From Trileptium ribeirensis (Eukaryota; Nematoda; Enoplea; Enoplida; Thoracostomopsidae): a stretch of DNA of 64,000 nucleotides. Shown here in pieces: positions 12,101 to 27,100 of this stretch; the first letter of the stretch is position 1; every line of letters starts with the position of its first letter. A model generated the notes under the pieces. It was not told the origin of the DNA. It searched no databases and saw only the letters and a list, made by a program, of their open reading frames with translations. Position numbers and translations under genes: made by a program. Where the stretch lies: contig JASANE010027982.1 of NCBI GenBank assembly GCA_030248225.1, positions 52,044 through 116,043 of the forward strand, in the 5' to 3' direction.

Positions 12101-15100
12101 TTATAACAGAAACAAGTTTATTAGACTAAAACATTTTTCCCATTTTTGCTGTTATTGGGATGATTAAAAAAGATAATTTTTGTCATTCGATGACTTCGTT
12201 TTTATACCATACAACATTCATTTTCGAAAAAGGTCATGTTTTGGATTAATTACCATCATGGCTTATATCAGTAAGCTAGGAATTCGAAAATGCATCACAA
12301 CCTGGATTGTTACGCCTACATTCACTATTTCAACATAAACGCAAAAACATCACGTGATATTTAGTGTTAACTATACTCAGCTATAATTATTGCATACTTC
12401 ATTTTCCGAACCAATAACATCTGATAGTCGGTCCAACGAACTAAGCTCTGCACCATCCATTGTTTCCATAACCAGGCGCGGTTTTCGACTAAATTTAGTA
12501 AAATATCGTTGGCACACCTGATCGATAAGCCAGTCAACCGTTTTGGACCTGAAAACAAGAAAAACTTACTTAAAACTTGTGAATAATGACGCGCCTTATA
12601 AACATTTATAATAACCATAAAGATCAAAACATTGCCGTTAGCTGTGACTTATTGCACTGCTGACAGTGGGCATTCAATAACAGATATTTTCGATAACATA
12701 ATAAAGAAACACAACGCTAGTCGCAAACTAGGGCGTAGCCAGGTGGGGGGGTTGCGGGGGTCGCGACCTACCCTTTTGGTTCAACCCCAAACAATTTTTT
12801 TGAATGATTTCAGAAAATGAATGATTTCATGTCAGAAATTGTCCTAAAACTAGCCTCTCTCGCACTAGAAAACAATTACTTTCAACCGTATTTTTGACCA
12901 AACTTCACATTTTTGTATAAAAATTCGCTATTTTGGCAACAGTTGCATTTTTACTTGTTTACGGCGCACAATATACCAATACTTATTCCGGGCTAGGAAA
13001 TGCAATTTCATTGAAACTTTTTCCGCTATCACTGAATGACCTGGACTCCTGGACCCCGCTTTCACATTTCTGCGGGCGACCCGCCGGACCCCCCTTTTAG
13101 GTGCCCACTGTGAGCCGCGACCCCCCCCCCCCTTTTAAATACCTGGCTACGCCCTTGGTGGCAAAACGACTGTTTAAAATTTGATTTTGAGCGATTTTCT
13201 CCGGTGTAGAATAACGTCCTTCAACGAACTTAACGGATGTTTACGTGCTAATCTTATCTGAGTCCCCATACTTGGGCTCGCATGTAACCAATAATATTCT
13301 TCAACCTACAGTATTCAACACTCGCTAGTGAGCGTTATTCTTGCTATTGTATTGTTCAAGAGTAATGCAGCCTCACAGAGTATTTAAATGCGGTGTCATT
13401 TCACGCTACGATGTCCTTTTGTCCCAGAAAAATGACTAATAACTTTTTTCGCTCCTATTATCTTCATTTTTACTCCCTATGACCAAAAACGTCAAGAATT
13501 CCGAATCTGAGGTCGTTATAGTAAATTTTTTAACCGTTCTGATGCCATAGCTTCCCAACTACCACCCCCTGATGGTAAGTTCATCAGACGTAAAACGGTC
13601 TCTGGCTTGCCCCAGTTTGAAAATAGCCTCCATTTTGTGATTATATAACTCGTGCAACCTATCGCCGCGTTAAAATGAGGCTTGCCCAAGCTCCGTATGT
13701 CAAAAATAAAGCTTATTATGCCTATTGTTGGGTCTACCTTACCACTTCTAAAATACGGGGTGCCGATTTATAGATGTTACTAAATGGAAACGAAGCGGCC
13801 ATAAACGGTAGCTTTTTGTATCGATGGTTTAGCCTGGGAGAAGTGTTATGCAAAAAAATTACAATATTCCCTTTGCCAGACATGTTAGAATGCCAGAAGT
13901 AACTGGTGGTCGGGAGGGGGTATTTTTTTGTTTACGTTCAAAACCACTTAAAAATTCTAGAAGCAACACTCAACTGTCTTTTTCACACCATCCACTCTAC
14001 ATTATTTCATCCAAAAATAATGTGGTGGGGCAGTGGGGGTAAATTTGGTCGGAGTGGGGTAAAGTTGGCCGGGGGGGGGGGGGTAAATTTTTTATTTACG
14101 TTCAAAACCACTCAAAAGTTTTAGAAGCAACACTCAACTGTTTTTTCACACCATCCACTCTATATTATTTCATCCAAAATTAATATGGTACATGCATACC
14201 AATCGCCAGTGTACATGCCTGGTAACGTGGTCGGGGGGGGGGGGTAAAATTCAAAATTTTGAAAAAAATTGTGTCACATGTGGCCGAAATGCGGTGCTAC
14301 AATGTAATATGCCACAATACGAACTAAAGGCGCCAAATTTCATCGAAATACCGTCACATGGCCGCTTTTTCGAAATCTTTGGTGGTGGTCGGGGAGAGGG
14401 GGGTTGCTTGATATCAACACGTCGGCCGTGAGTTAGAGTTAAGATCGTTTCACCATTCTCTTCCATAACACGAACCATAACATACAAATTAATAGACTTG
14501 TACTCACTCCACCATACCCCAAACCAGCAATGGTAGGGGGGTAATCAAATGTGCTAAAATCGATCTTTTAACCCTGGCGCCGGGGTAAGTAACAAGAAGC
14601 CCGTGGGTTAATATTTTTTCAAAAGGTACCCAGGGGATAGGTATATTCTATGAATAACGTCTATGTACCGTGCATAAGTAATGAGTAATGACCAAAAAAT
14701 AATTTGGTCGGGGGGGATAAAAATGGGGTTCATTCCATGTCGGCCGCTCCCGCTCTCCAGGATTGGTGGATTTGAAATTTATGTAACTAATGGTGTAAAC
14801 CTGACTAATTCTGCACAAAAAGAATTAAGGTCATAATTTCTAACATCGAGCCACACCATTACCCGGTAAAATTAGTCATTACGGTTTTTGTCAATTTGGG
14901 ACCTATGTGGATGCCCAGTCCCTTATGGTGGAGGTGAGGCCAAAATTTTTTGTTGTTTAAAATAGCTAATTAATGAGACTTGCTGGCTTAAATACATTTT
15001 TGTCAGTTTCCTGCCCGTTTCTGTGCTACCGACCAAAATATCCACTTTTACCCCCTCAACCAAAAAGACATCGTAGCATGAAATGACCCTGCGAATGTAT

Positions 15101-18100
15101 GGTGTACTGTGTATGTATATACATAGCTCAGAATTGTTTAATAGAAATCAATCGATTTTTTTGCAATTAGTTATTTATTTATTTATTTTGCACTTTGATT
15201 TATTTCGCAGATTACAAAGTTATAAATTTTATTGATCGAATAAATACTACACTACGATTGCGATCATTACGAGATGGTTCATTTTCTGAGAGTACCGATC
15301 ACTAATTAATGCCTGGATCCATATGCCATCACTAATTTTACAGATAATATTATAAATTAATTACGTCCATTTATTAGATTGTTTGGTTTGAAAAATCGCG
15401 AAACTTGGATTTTAAAGTCCTCCTTTTAGTATATTTTTCCATTACCGGTCTATTTGGTGCAGTGTATACACTGCCCCAAATAGAATTGTTTCTCTATTCC
15501 GAAATGAAAGAAGTTGTATTTATGCTTTTACTGAGAAGACTTCGGCGTCAGGGGTGGTGGTCTGGCAAGCTACCAAACGATAGAAGGGTGTCGGTGATTC
15601 GTGCCGATGGGGCAGGGGTCAGACGCCTCATGGTCTAATCCCCTATTATCCCCATGAAGATGTATTGAAATAACTCAAATTTTGTTTTTTTACACTTATT
15701 TATGGCAGTGACTGTACAGTAGTCACTAGAAATAACCGCTGCTCCCTCGACGTTCGATAGATATTCAGTCAATACTTGCTCGCTGCTCGAAACGTATATC
15801 ATAACACTACTAGCTCGAAAGGCGCCAGTCATATCTGGCACGTACTGTATATTTACAAGGCCATAAAATTTTTTGAAAGGATAACTACTTTGCTACGACA
15901 ACGACTAAAGCTAACTACGAGATGGTTTGTGTTCTGAGAGTGCAGATCACTAACGGATGCTTAAGTCAACACGTCATCACTAATTTAACAGACTAGCATC
16001 TCGCAAACGAAAGCGAAACGAAACTGTAAACATGGTTTCATCCATAAGTGTTCATTTTGTGTAATGATTTATAAAAGGCATTCAGTTTGATGTATATACC
16101 ACCATAAAACCTCCCAATGAAAACCTCAAAACGTCGTTGACTCTAAACCCATCAAAAACAGAAAACGCATAAAGTATTCGTGCTGGTTTCTAGGTAATAA
16201 AACCTATAATACACTGTACGTCATACATAACCTGGCAACTGAATACATATACGATATTCTGGAAATCGGATTCAATGAGCCTAAACCTACTGAAATCCCC
16301 AAACTGCCTGAAATATTCGTGCTGGTCTCTAAATAACAAAACAATCAGATTCAATATGCCAAAAAAGCATGTACATATAAACCATTCTTGATGCCCTCTA
16401 ATCACCAGATAACAAAACAGAAAACATAATATGCTCTGGAAATCTGGTTCATTGACCATAAACCCATTGAAAAGTTCTGAAAAACATTAAATATTCGTGC
16501 TGAACTCTACATAGCAATACTATCGTATCCAACATACCGAAAAACCATTCTTGATATTCTAAACCACTCTCGAATAAATAATTCCTGATAATCAGTGTCG
16601 AATAAACCATTCTCTAATAAATCCATTTTCGAATAAACCATAATTTATGCTATAAACACAATACATAACCAAACCGTTGAAGATTGACAACAGAAATTAG
16701 GTTGTCGATAGTAAAACCGTAAATACACCAGAAAAGTTATAATATAGTCTATAAGGGCTGTAGATAACAAAACATTTGTATTTAGCGTACTTGATAACCT
16801 AATACACACTCGTTTTAAGGTAAAAACACACAATAACATGCCAAAATCTGAAACATCGATATTTCTAGCAAAGGATTGAAGAAGTATATTCTGGCGCATA
16901 GCGACCCGGGGGTGGTCCCACAAGAAAGTGTTCTTTCGCAGAGTTGTAGATATTGATAAGAAGATTTATTAAAAGAACTATAAATTAGTTGAAAAGCGAG
17001 CGTAGTTCCCACTGAGGAATTTCGATAAATTTTTTTGCTAGATAGTAAATGTGGTGAAGACGCACTCTCCAGTTGAACACAAACCGCTCCGGCCCCGGCT
17101 CCCGAGTCAAAATGGTAAATACATGTTTTAAGGGCTCTTCGCCAAATCTGGTTATGCAGGTGACACTGTCACGAAGTCCATTCATATCTCGTGAAAAATC
17201 GCGCCAAAAAACGGACACAACCAAATCAACTAATCGAGATCTACAACTTTGCTGAAGAAGACGTTTTGGTGAAACCACTCCTTGACTCGCTATGGGTCCG
17301 ATGGTCCGAATATAGTTTGTCGATCCTTTACCAGAAATTTTGATTTGTCAAATTTCGACAAGTTCCTACGTGGTTTTAAGTTAGAACGAGAATGTATAAG
17401 GATATCAAGTACGCTGAATACGATGGTTTCGTTATCTAGAGTCGAGTACGAATACTTCATGACCATCAGTGGGTTTAGGGTCAACGAACTGGATTTCCAG
17501 AACATAGTACATGTTTTTTCAATAGTTTATAGTTTCAATAGTCATGTGTTATACACTCGGAATCAAGAATTATTCTTTATAGATTTTTCAGCACGCTGAA
17601 TACGATGGTTTGATTATCTAGAAGCCAGCACGAATATTTCATACCTTTCAACATAATGGGTTTAAGATCAATGATACAGTCTACCTTCAGTAGTTTAGTA
17701 CTGGGCATAGCTAATAGTCTATACTATAGGTTTTTCGGTATGCTGAATACGATTATTTAGTTATCTAAAGACCAGCACGAATATTTCATACATTTTCAAT
17801 GGGGTTAGGGTCAATGAACTCGATTTCCACGATATAGTTTGTCATCGTTACTTAGTTTGGCAAAAACCATACCGGAACCGGAATTCTTTTTAAAAATTTT
17901 TGTTTGAAATTTTTTACATTTTTGCTTCATCTGTGGCGCAGACATATGTAATATATTACATATAATATATACATATTATGTATCTGTGGTGCAGACATAT
18001 GTAATATATTACATATAATATATACATATTATGTACAATGATCAAGTACAAATACAACCAAGCAAAAAAAAGAGTAACTCAGCAATTTGCCGTGTGAAAC

Positions 18101-21100
18101 GTTAGGGCACATAATTTCAGTAGGAACTTTTTTTCATCTTAAATTGCAGCTGATTGTTAACAAAACAAAGCCAGGTCGGTGCTTGTAGCAGCTATTTTAC
18201 ACATTCAGGAATCTACGAGGTATGTTAGAATGAGTCCAACTCGATAACAGAGTATGGATTATTCAGAAATACTTTGCTAAAAGCTTGGCTAATTCATAAA
18301 CATTAGCTTCCTCAGTCTCGTCAAAGTTCCTTCCAGAGAGGCAATAATGCCGTCGCAATACATTAAGTCTAATGTAAAAGTTATTTTTAATACATTTTAA
18401 ACCTGCTGTCCCTTCATTTCTTCCTTCATCCGTTTTACTACTATAGAAGTTTCGAAGACCAGGTTCCGGTTCCGGATCCGGTTTAAATAGACGGCTCCGG
18501 CTGCTGGATCCGGTTCCGATTATTCCAAGGTTTTTCAGTGTGTTAAATACGATGACTGGTTGTGTAGAGAGCAGCACGAATACCTAAACACTTATCGGTT
18601 TTTCGGAACAGCGATATGTAGATATCAGTACGCATACATCACGCGTTTGCAGCTGTTTTCGACTGATTTATGGTCGATAAGGTTTTTTAGGATTTTTAAT
18701 TTGTTCAGGGTTCCAAAGGCTTTAGTGTAGTACATAATATAAAATATGATATATATTATATCAACCAGCCTGTTACAGGGTGATTGCACAAAAAAACGTA
18801 CAAATTAAATCAAGTTCACTCAGCTTCATCCTCGTATGCGAGATCCTAGTATTGCTACATCCATTTAATAGATTCCTTAATGTTTGAAACATAGCGAAAT
18901 TTGTCGTCCTGTTAGCATAAATAACCTTTTTCATTATGGCTCTATGTAGGAAAGTCTACACACAAAAGCATTTCTATATTCCGAAAATAAACACGCTTTA
19001 TCTATAATCTACGCGACGCCACGGGAATTATTATGATATTCGCAGATACTTGACAAACTCAAATTTATACTACATAAAAGCCATTAAGCTTTCGATCGAT
19101 TAGAAATTAAAAAAAGAAACGAAAAAATTAGCAACGGTGAGTATTTACTCTAGTTATAATACTTACTCATCAGGCACTGGAATAAAATATTTTATGCCAT
19201 CAACAATGACCCGAACATTTCTAGTCGGCAAAACGATGGCATTGCTATGGCGCATTTCAGGAACCGAGTGATCCGTTCGCATGTTCATAGCCGTGATATA
19301 GTTTCTCGCCGATTGTGATTGATGTGATAGTTCGTTGTTATATTGATTTGAATTATCGCTCTAAAACAATAATATTATATTATTATAATGATTCAAGCTT
19401 AGCAGAAAATACACTGGGATACAACTTCTGTTCGAGGCTGGGCTTTGATAACTGTTAGAATGAATGGCTGAATAGAAGCAGTTCAAATTATTTTTCCGAT
19501 TCAACAAACTAACACATAATATTTACTACCGCAATATTGTGAGAAGTACTGTAGACTGAAACTGCTAATTATTTATCGAATGGATTTGCGTAATTTTTTT
19601 TACTTGTAATCAGTTGTTAATAGCTAAGATTGAAAACAATTCGAAATGCGGAGAAAACTCAATGTTACAATAAGATCGCACAAAAACCAAGCCTTCCGAT
19701 TTAACAAAATAACACATACAAACATTATTAGCTTCATACTGTCAGAATTACTACTGATCGAAACTGTCAGTTTATTGAGTATTTGTGTGTAGTTGTCTTA
19801 CTTGCAATCAGTTGTTGTAATGTTGAAAACAAACTGAAATGTGAAGAAAACTCCAGATTGCAAAAACGCCGCACCAAACCAACCCTAGCACCCGAAGGAA
19901 TCTCGTCTAGTAGCGTAACGACAAATCAAACCAATAGAGCATCAGTTTTCGAGATATATAACACCCGAGTTTTCAGTCTGTAAAATTCTTGATAGAATAC
20001 ATTATTATGCGCGCTATTCATTTCAAACAGAAATGGAATTACTACTATATCAGCACACTGGGGATTCGCGTGCTCTGCAACATTATCGTGGTAATGTATA
20101 GTGTTGAGTAAACTGTTACTTTGGCCTCCCCATGCGCTGAAAACTGTTCTAGGAAGCATGAAGCTAATGGCCCTGCAAAGGAACTAAGAGACATGAAATG
20201 GGGAAGCCCTTTAGTTTACTTAGAGTGGTTGGGGGTGGGTTGAAATCTAAAATTGTAACAATTGCTTATTTTAGCACAGATTTAAATAGCTAACAAATCA
20301 CCTCATACATGCTGCCGGAACGCCAGTGATCTTTAACCCAACTAGGCGACGGTTTTAACTGAGGGAAAGCAAATATTTTTCAAGCGGTACTGAACCACGG
20401 GAGGCCCAAAATTTTGCCAGAAGGCATGAACCGAGATCACCCTTTTTTGCGAAGGAACCCCGAATATTTCCAGGGGCAGCCGTTCTCAAAAGGTGGAAGC
20501 CAAAAAGTCCCGGTAATATCACTTACAAATTTCCCTATAGCACGTCTTACAGAGTAACCAGAATTACGATTCCGGAGAAAATACAAAAGCAACAACGGTA
20601 CCGGAACCGAAACCGAGCAATTTTTGTTAAAAATTTTCCATATTTTTCTAAAGTAGTGGTTCAAACATGCATTTACATTTCACATGCACGACGATCAATT
20701 TTTTCACAAACAGACAAACAAAATTTTAACTTAACAAATTGCTCTTCATAAAATGTAAATACGATAACTTTCCGTAAGATTTTTCACATTAATGATACCA
20801 CATGATAACTGCATGAACTGCTATTCATAACCTTATGTTAACATAACTACGGCAGATGGAGGCATATTGTAGATAAATGACCCATTCCGAGCGCTACGGA
20901 GTATATATGTTCAAATGGAACATTTTCAACCAGATACTTGCAGCGCACTATAAATTGCCTAGAAATACATAAGTCGCAAACTTCTTTTGAAAACGGTGCC
21001 ACAACATAAGAATTATGAGTTTCTGTATAAGTATGTGTTCCAGCTTGTATAATGCTTAAGTTACCCCACAATGCACTTGTAATTTTTTTAAGTCGGTATG

Positions 21101-24100
21101 TACTGAATTTAAGTACCTTCCTTCAACGAAGCATGAATTGAAATTCTTTGCGAGGGACTGCGTTTAATGTTATGTATGCGTATTATTGAAGCTTGTTCGT
21201 GCGTTAGCACATCTATTCCGAAAATCCAATGTCTGAGTAATCATTTTAGAGACGAAGAAATTTCCGGGATTCCTACGATATAACAAATGGGGCCAATGTA
21301 ACCTTTAGCGGCGGAAGTGAAATACATGCCATGCCGTTCTCGATATACTAAGCCTAAGCCTTAGTCTTAGCCTAAGCTAAGGTCCCTATATGATCCATGT
21401 ACTAAGCCTAAGTCGGGGGGCTACCGCCCCCGAACCCCCCCCCTCTAAGCTGTTCATTTTTCTAACGTTATAACGTCCGGTCCTTAAAGGTGACATGGGC
21501 CACAAATGGCATTAGATGTTTTGTAAGTCATGGCTACATTTATAAATGCAGCGCAGTTGCATAGTCAAGGCGAAATGCGTTTAGCGTGCATACACGGTGA
21601 CACAAGTTTACACAGGGATGCATAGTTGTCGTGACAACGGAAGCCTGACGCGTCACGGCATTCGATAAATATAGCAATGATGGGAATTTTTTTATTTTCC
21701 TTATCCAATTCAAAATACAAAAAAAACAACATCAACGTAGCACATTAAGAGCTACAATGCTGTTATTTTCAGCATATTCCAAAGCCATTGTATTTTCAAT
21801 TGTTCTTTCAGTTATTTCACAATTTTAGATTTAAATTTATAAGACCAGATTCTGATTCCGGCTTGGCTTCAATTTTGCTGTTCCGCTCTGGATTAATTTT
21901 GGCTCTGTTTCGTTTACTGACATGCAGGCAAGATGTTGCAGCTGTTATTACTAGGTTGCATGCTTACTGTTATCACCAGTCTTCGTTGAACACAGAATTA
22001 ATTACCTTAACAGAGTTAAAACTTGGAAGCAAATCTCCTAACCGCTAGTTACAATCATTGTAGAATATGTAGTTGTAAAGAAAAAGTTGAAACACATGCC
22101 AAATTTTTGGGCAATACGAAATTTAACGTGCTTTAAATCAAATCTAACACCATAGCACACTGAAACTTAATCAAAATTTATGAAACTATGTACGCATTTA
22201 GCAAAAATTCATTTAAAATTTCACTAAGCTCTTAAAACATAAAATGATTCTTATGGCCCGCTTTTCAGTGAATGTTTACCATAAATATCAACGAATTTTT
22301 AGCTGAATGTGTACCAGGGGCCTACATGGAACTTACATGCATCCCGCCTATATCCATTGCAGCGAGTACATCGTCATCTACGTCGTTGCCAATAGTAACG
22401 ACGGGTGCCGATGTTCGACGCTGTGTTTGACATCTGTCCTCGGTATCGAACAAGCCTTCGTCACTGCTTGAGCCTGTGAATAATAGTTAAGGATAACAGT
22501 TACAAATTTGTTTTGCATATGTATCAGATCGACGTGAAGATGCTGCGTTACGCACTTCCACAAACGAAATGTCCATACGTAACTTCAAGGGCGGACCTAA
22601 TGGCTTCAAATTAGGGATCGTACGGGATTTCCGATCCCGATCTCGATCCATCGGGATCCCGATGTTTCAATCCCGATCCACATGCTAGTTTTTTTGATTC
22701 CGAAAAATCGGGATCCCAATCAATCCCGATGTTCTGATCCCGAACAATCCCAATGTTTTCATACCGAACCTTACCCACTTTACTATGGAAATTGAAGGCA
22801 GAAATAATTTTAGATACTTAAATTTATCTTAATAAAAAGTAAATATATAGCCAAATAAAATCTTGAATTTTAACATTATAAGCTCATTTATATAAACATT
22901 TGTAATGCCGAAGACAAGTGTATTTTGGGACTACTTCAAACCGCACAGTGTGCTAAAAGGAACTGCTGTCTGTCAGCTGAAGCCATGCAAGAATACCCCA
23001 GACGCAAACATCAAACTAAGCAGCGGTTCGACAAAGGGGATGAGTGTTCACTTGCGGACGAAACATAAGAAAGAATTTGAAGAATGTTGCAAACGGCAAA
23101 AGCAAACCGCCAAAGAAAAAACAGCGAAAAAGCTTGAACAACAGTCCATTTATGCCCTCATAACAGGGCAACCAGAAACTTTAACCCAATCGCTCACATT
23201 AGTCAGTGCAGAAACAGAAATGGAAACAATCGAAGACGAATGTGGTGAGCACACATGCGATGATGAGTCTTCTTCAACATCACAAAAGACGAAACGACAC
23301 TCTGGCGCTGGGCCTATGGATTACTACTACGGCTCCGCAAAAGACTGCCCAGAGGCCGACTGCCTATTGGTTAACTGGTTGTGTACTGCAACACTGTCAT
23401 ACAACTGTGGATAACGATCATTTACGGAGGTTTATTGGATTTGTGAACAGTCTGCAATTCAAATACGAGATGCCACGTGAAGGTAAGTTGCGAAAGGTCC
23501 TCATTCCGGAGATCTATACCGCACTGAAGTGGAAAATTTCGCAATTGCTCTCAGAAGAAGTTACTTCGTTCTGCTTCGACACTGATTTCTGGAGTTCCAT
23601 TACTCTAATCTTATTTGAGTTTTGTTATTCATTTTATCGATAATAAGTGGCAACGAAAAATGGTTGTTCTGCGATGCAAGCCAGCTTCTTATCGCCACAC
23701 AGCCCAAAATATCGCCGCAGATCTTCAAAGTATTGTCGAAGAATGGAAACTCGAACATAAATTGCATCTTGTACTTCGCGATTCAGCTGCAAACATGGTG
23801 GCGTCTATGACGGTTGGCCAAGCTGACGACGCAAACTGTTTTTGCATCTTCTTCACTTAATCGTCACTAAAGGCGTTCTGGCTCAACGAGCCGTTATTGG
23901 TATGCTTCAACGCGCCAGTAATGTCGAAAGTGACTTTACGAACAAACACGAATACCGAGATGCTCTTCGGAAAGCATTTGACACGCTGAATAAGCAACCG
24001 CTGGTTTTTATTCGAAGTCAAGCTACTCGGTGGATGAGTACAAAAAATGAACTAGGACGTCTGCTGCAGCTCAAGCAGCCCCTCGCCCTGGCAATGTCGA

Positions 24101-27100
24101 CGTTGGAAGAATCCGATGTCTCCATACCCTCCAATCGCAAGCTGAAGCCAAATGACTGGCGCATAATTGAATCACTTGACACACTTCTGACTCTTTTCAA
24201 GACAACAACATTGATGTCTGAGAAGGAAACAAGCTGTATAAGCGAGGTAATTTTTCAAGCGCATGCCTTGCGGAAGAAGATCGAAAATGCAGAAGCTCGC
24301 TTCGCCCAGACTACTCAAGAAAGTCTGCTTGAACAATTTGACAAATATTTATGTGGCAGTGATCACCGCTTGCAGTATGTAAACATTGAGAGATCTGAGC
24401 CACATGCTATTGCCACGATCTTGGACCCACGCTTCAAGGTAGCAAAGTTTTTTCGAGACCAAACCGCACATGCAGATGCTGTTTCTAAACTGAACCGAAT
24501 TGTTTCTGATGAATGTCGTCAAATTTCTGGACACTCGAGCATCCAGCGGACTGATCCACCCTGCAGCAGTACCTTAGTGGCTACACCGCCTGCGGATTAC
24601 TGGGCCGAGTCAATGGAGCTGCTCACTGACAGCGATATTCCACAACACGGAGCTCAGTCGGTCGTTGTCAACGTTACGCCTGAGGATATTGCTAAAAATG
24701 AGGTTGAAGCATACATGGCCGATAACAGTATACTACCGACAGAGAATCCACTGGCTTATTAGAAAATGAAGAAGAATACTATGCCACATCTTGCCAACGT
24801 CGCTCAGCGTTTTTTAGCAGGACCGCTCAGCAGCGTTTCATCTGAACGCGAATTTAAAGTTGGCAAACGCGTGATCACTGACACACGATCTCGACTTTTG
24901 CCAAGCTTTTGAAATGCTCATCTGGCTAAACTACAATATTCGAGCGTCAGGATGCGATACTTTCACAGTCCTGAAGGAATATAGACATTTCAAGGATGCG
25001 AAGCCAGAATACCAGTTGCCTGAATCGGAGTTCGATACTCAGATTATTGAGCATCTGAGTGAGAGCGACTGAACAATTACACGAAGGAACTGAAACACTA
25101 ACATTAATGTATCATATGTACATAGTATTCAGCATTTAAAACAATTGGCCAGTATTTAGCATTCATCATATTTCCCACACTTCATCAGTTAATTAATTAA
25201 CATTAATCATTAATTAACATTAACATTAATTCATTATTTATTAATCATTTTTCACAATATTCATCATTTAGCATTCATCAGTAGTTTTCGGTTTTTACCA
25301 TTCGGACAATATATCAGCAAGTGTACCCCAAGGCAGAGGCTCCCGCTTATCGTCGAATATTCATGGATCGTTGATCGCCTCATTTTGATTTGGAAGGGGA
25401 TGTACCTACATAAACAGATACAAATCTATTTCCTAAATACATGTCCGGACTGCATTCCATGAAGATCGGTGGGCTGCTGTGGTTGTACTGCTTTCAGAAT
25501 ATCAACTGGGATCATGGATGCTGTATTAATGACGTAACGAAGGATGGATGTGAAACCGCTGCTGATTTTGACGGTAAGTTGTATATATTGATTTTGAGTA
25601 CATATGAGCAATGTATATAACGTGTACGTAACTAATTTGGGGATCCCATTCAGCCCTCCTTGCTTTCTTGTGTATATACTACTCTTGCATTATGTATTGT
25701 CGATCATGGGATGCAGCGCCGGATATAGGTACAAATACGTATATCCTTTTCCAAATCAAACAAGGATCATCAACGGATCACGGAGTCCACTTCATTTCCG
25801 TGAAAAGCTATGATGGAATACTGATACTGAAACTAATGTAAAGAATACTTGTTGATATACTATAACGCAAACAGGAGACTCATGATGCTAAATAAACACT
25901 ATATTGTGGCTAAACATTGGCTATTTATCTTATCACATAATATAGGTATTTTGGTTAAATAATATTATTGAAAATATCTGTCAGTTTCTCGTAAGACTAC
26001 GATAAATCAGCCCAAATCCCGATCCCTGATCCCGAAAAAATCACGATCTCGATCGGGATCCCGAAGAAATTCTAATGCCGTACGATCCCTACTTCAAATT
26101 TCCATTTTTCTTTTTGATTCGGGCCAGGCCCAAGCAATTACGGAGATTAGCAAGCCGCAGGAGTGCTTCACAGGATGTGTTCTGATCCTGCCGGACGGGT
26201 TGCGCACGTAGCCTAAGAGGTACTACCTTTGAGGTCCCCAGGGAGGGAGGTTTGCTGTGTCACCTGTTCTCAGGCCAGAGACCATACCACTATCCACGCT
26301 CAACCGGGAAGTGTATTCAAAGGGTATTCGGATTTGCTTGATTTTCCTACTTTCTCGAAAGGTTAATTTATTTAGCCAGTGGCCCCCACTAGGGTCCGAC
26401 GAATCCCTAGACGTTTACCGTCGGATTCGCGTGTGATTTCCTATTCTGGGTGTTCAGAGAAAGTTTTAATTTTGAGGTAAATTTTCCTTATTAATCTCAC
26501 GAGTCGTACTCACACAGTAATACAATTAAATTGAAATCGACGAGTTACGGTAAGGTTTGCTTCTCCAATGCATTTGTCAAACCTGGACGTGGGTCGTCGA
26601 TAGGGGTGACAGATTTCAAACCCCTTCTAATATCTATCGCTACTAGGGTCAACAAAACGCATGGGCTACTTGGGCTTGATTTAGCATTTATTGATGAGTC
26701 AAAATCGTATATGGACAAGAACATACTGTACGGGTGAATACAATAGGTACAATGTCATTAATATGGTACGCTATTAGGAGAATGAGCAGGGCGACAAACG
26801 GGGTAAGTTGCTGAGTCATCGAACTCTCACAGCTGATTCAAATCACGGCGTAAACTGCTAAGCCTTTTCTAATGACAGCTGCTCTCACCTTACTCATTTA
26901 AAGCGGATCAGATCAAAAGCAAAACAGGTGAGTGACATGAAGGGTAAAACGGTTAGTTATCGAGAGAGGCGCCAATCAACTAACTACTCGCTCGGCGCTA
27001 CAATTGCTACTAGAGGGTACTCCGACAAAACAATATGTTCAGGTAACCGAAAGGCGGTAATACAATGGGTGCAAATGAGGTTTCCGGGACGAAGCGTACA

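Noticed and set aside
21340..21410. CCTAAG-rich stretch as interstitial telomere repeat
   Set aside because: Only two or three imperfect units mixed with inverted CTTAGG words; not a tandem array.
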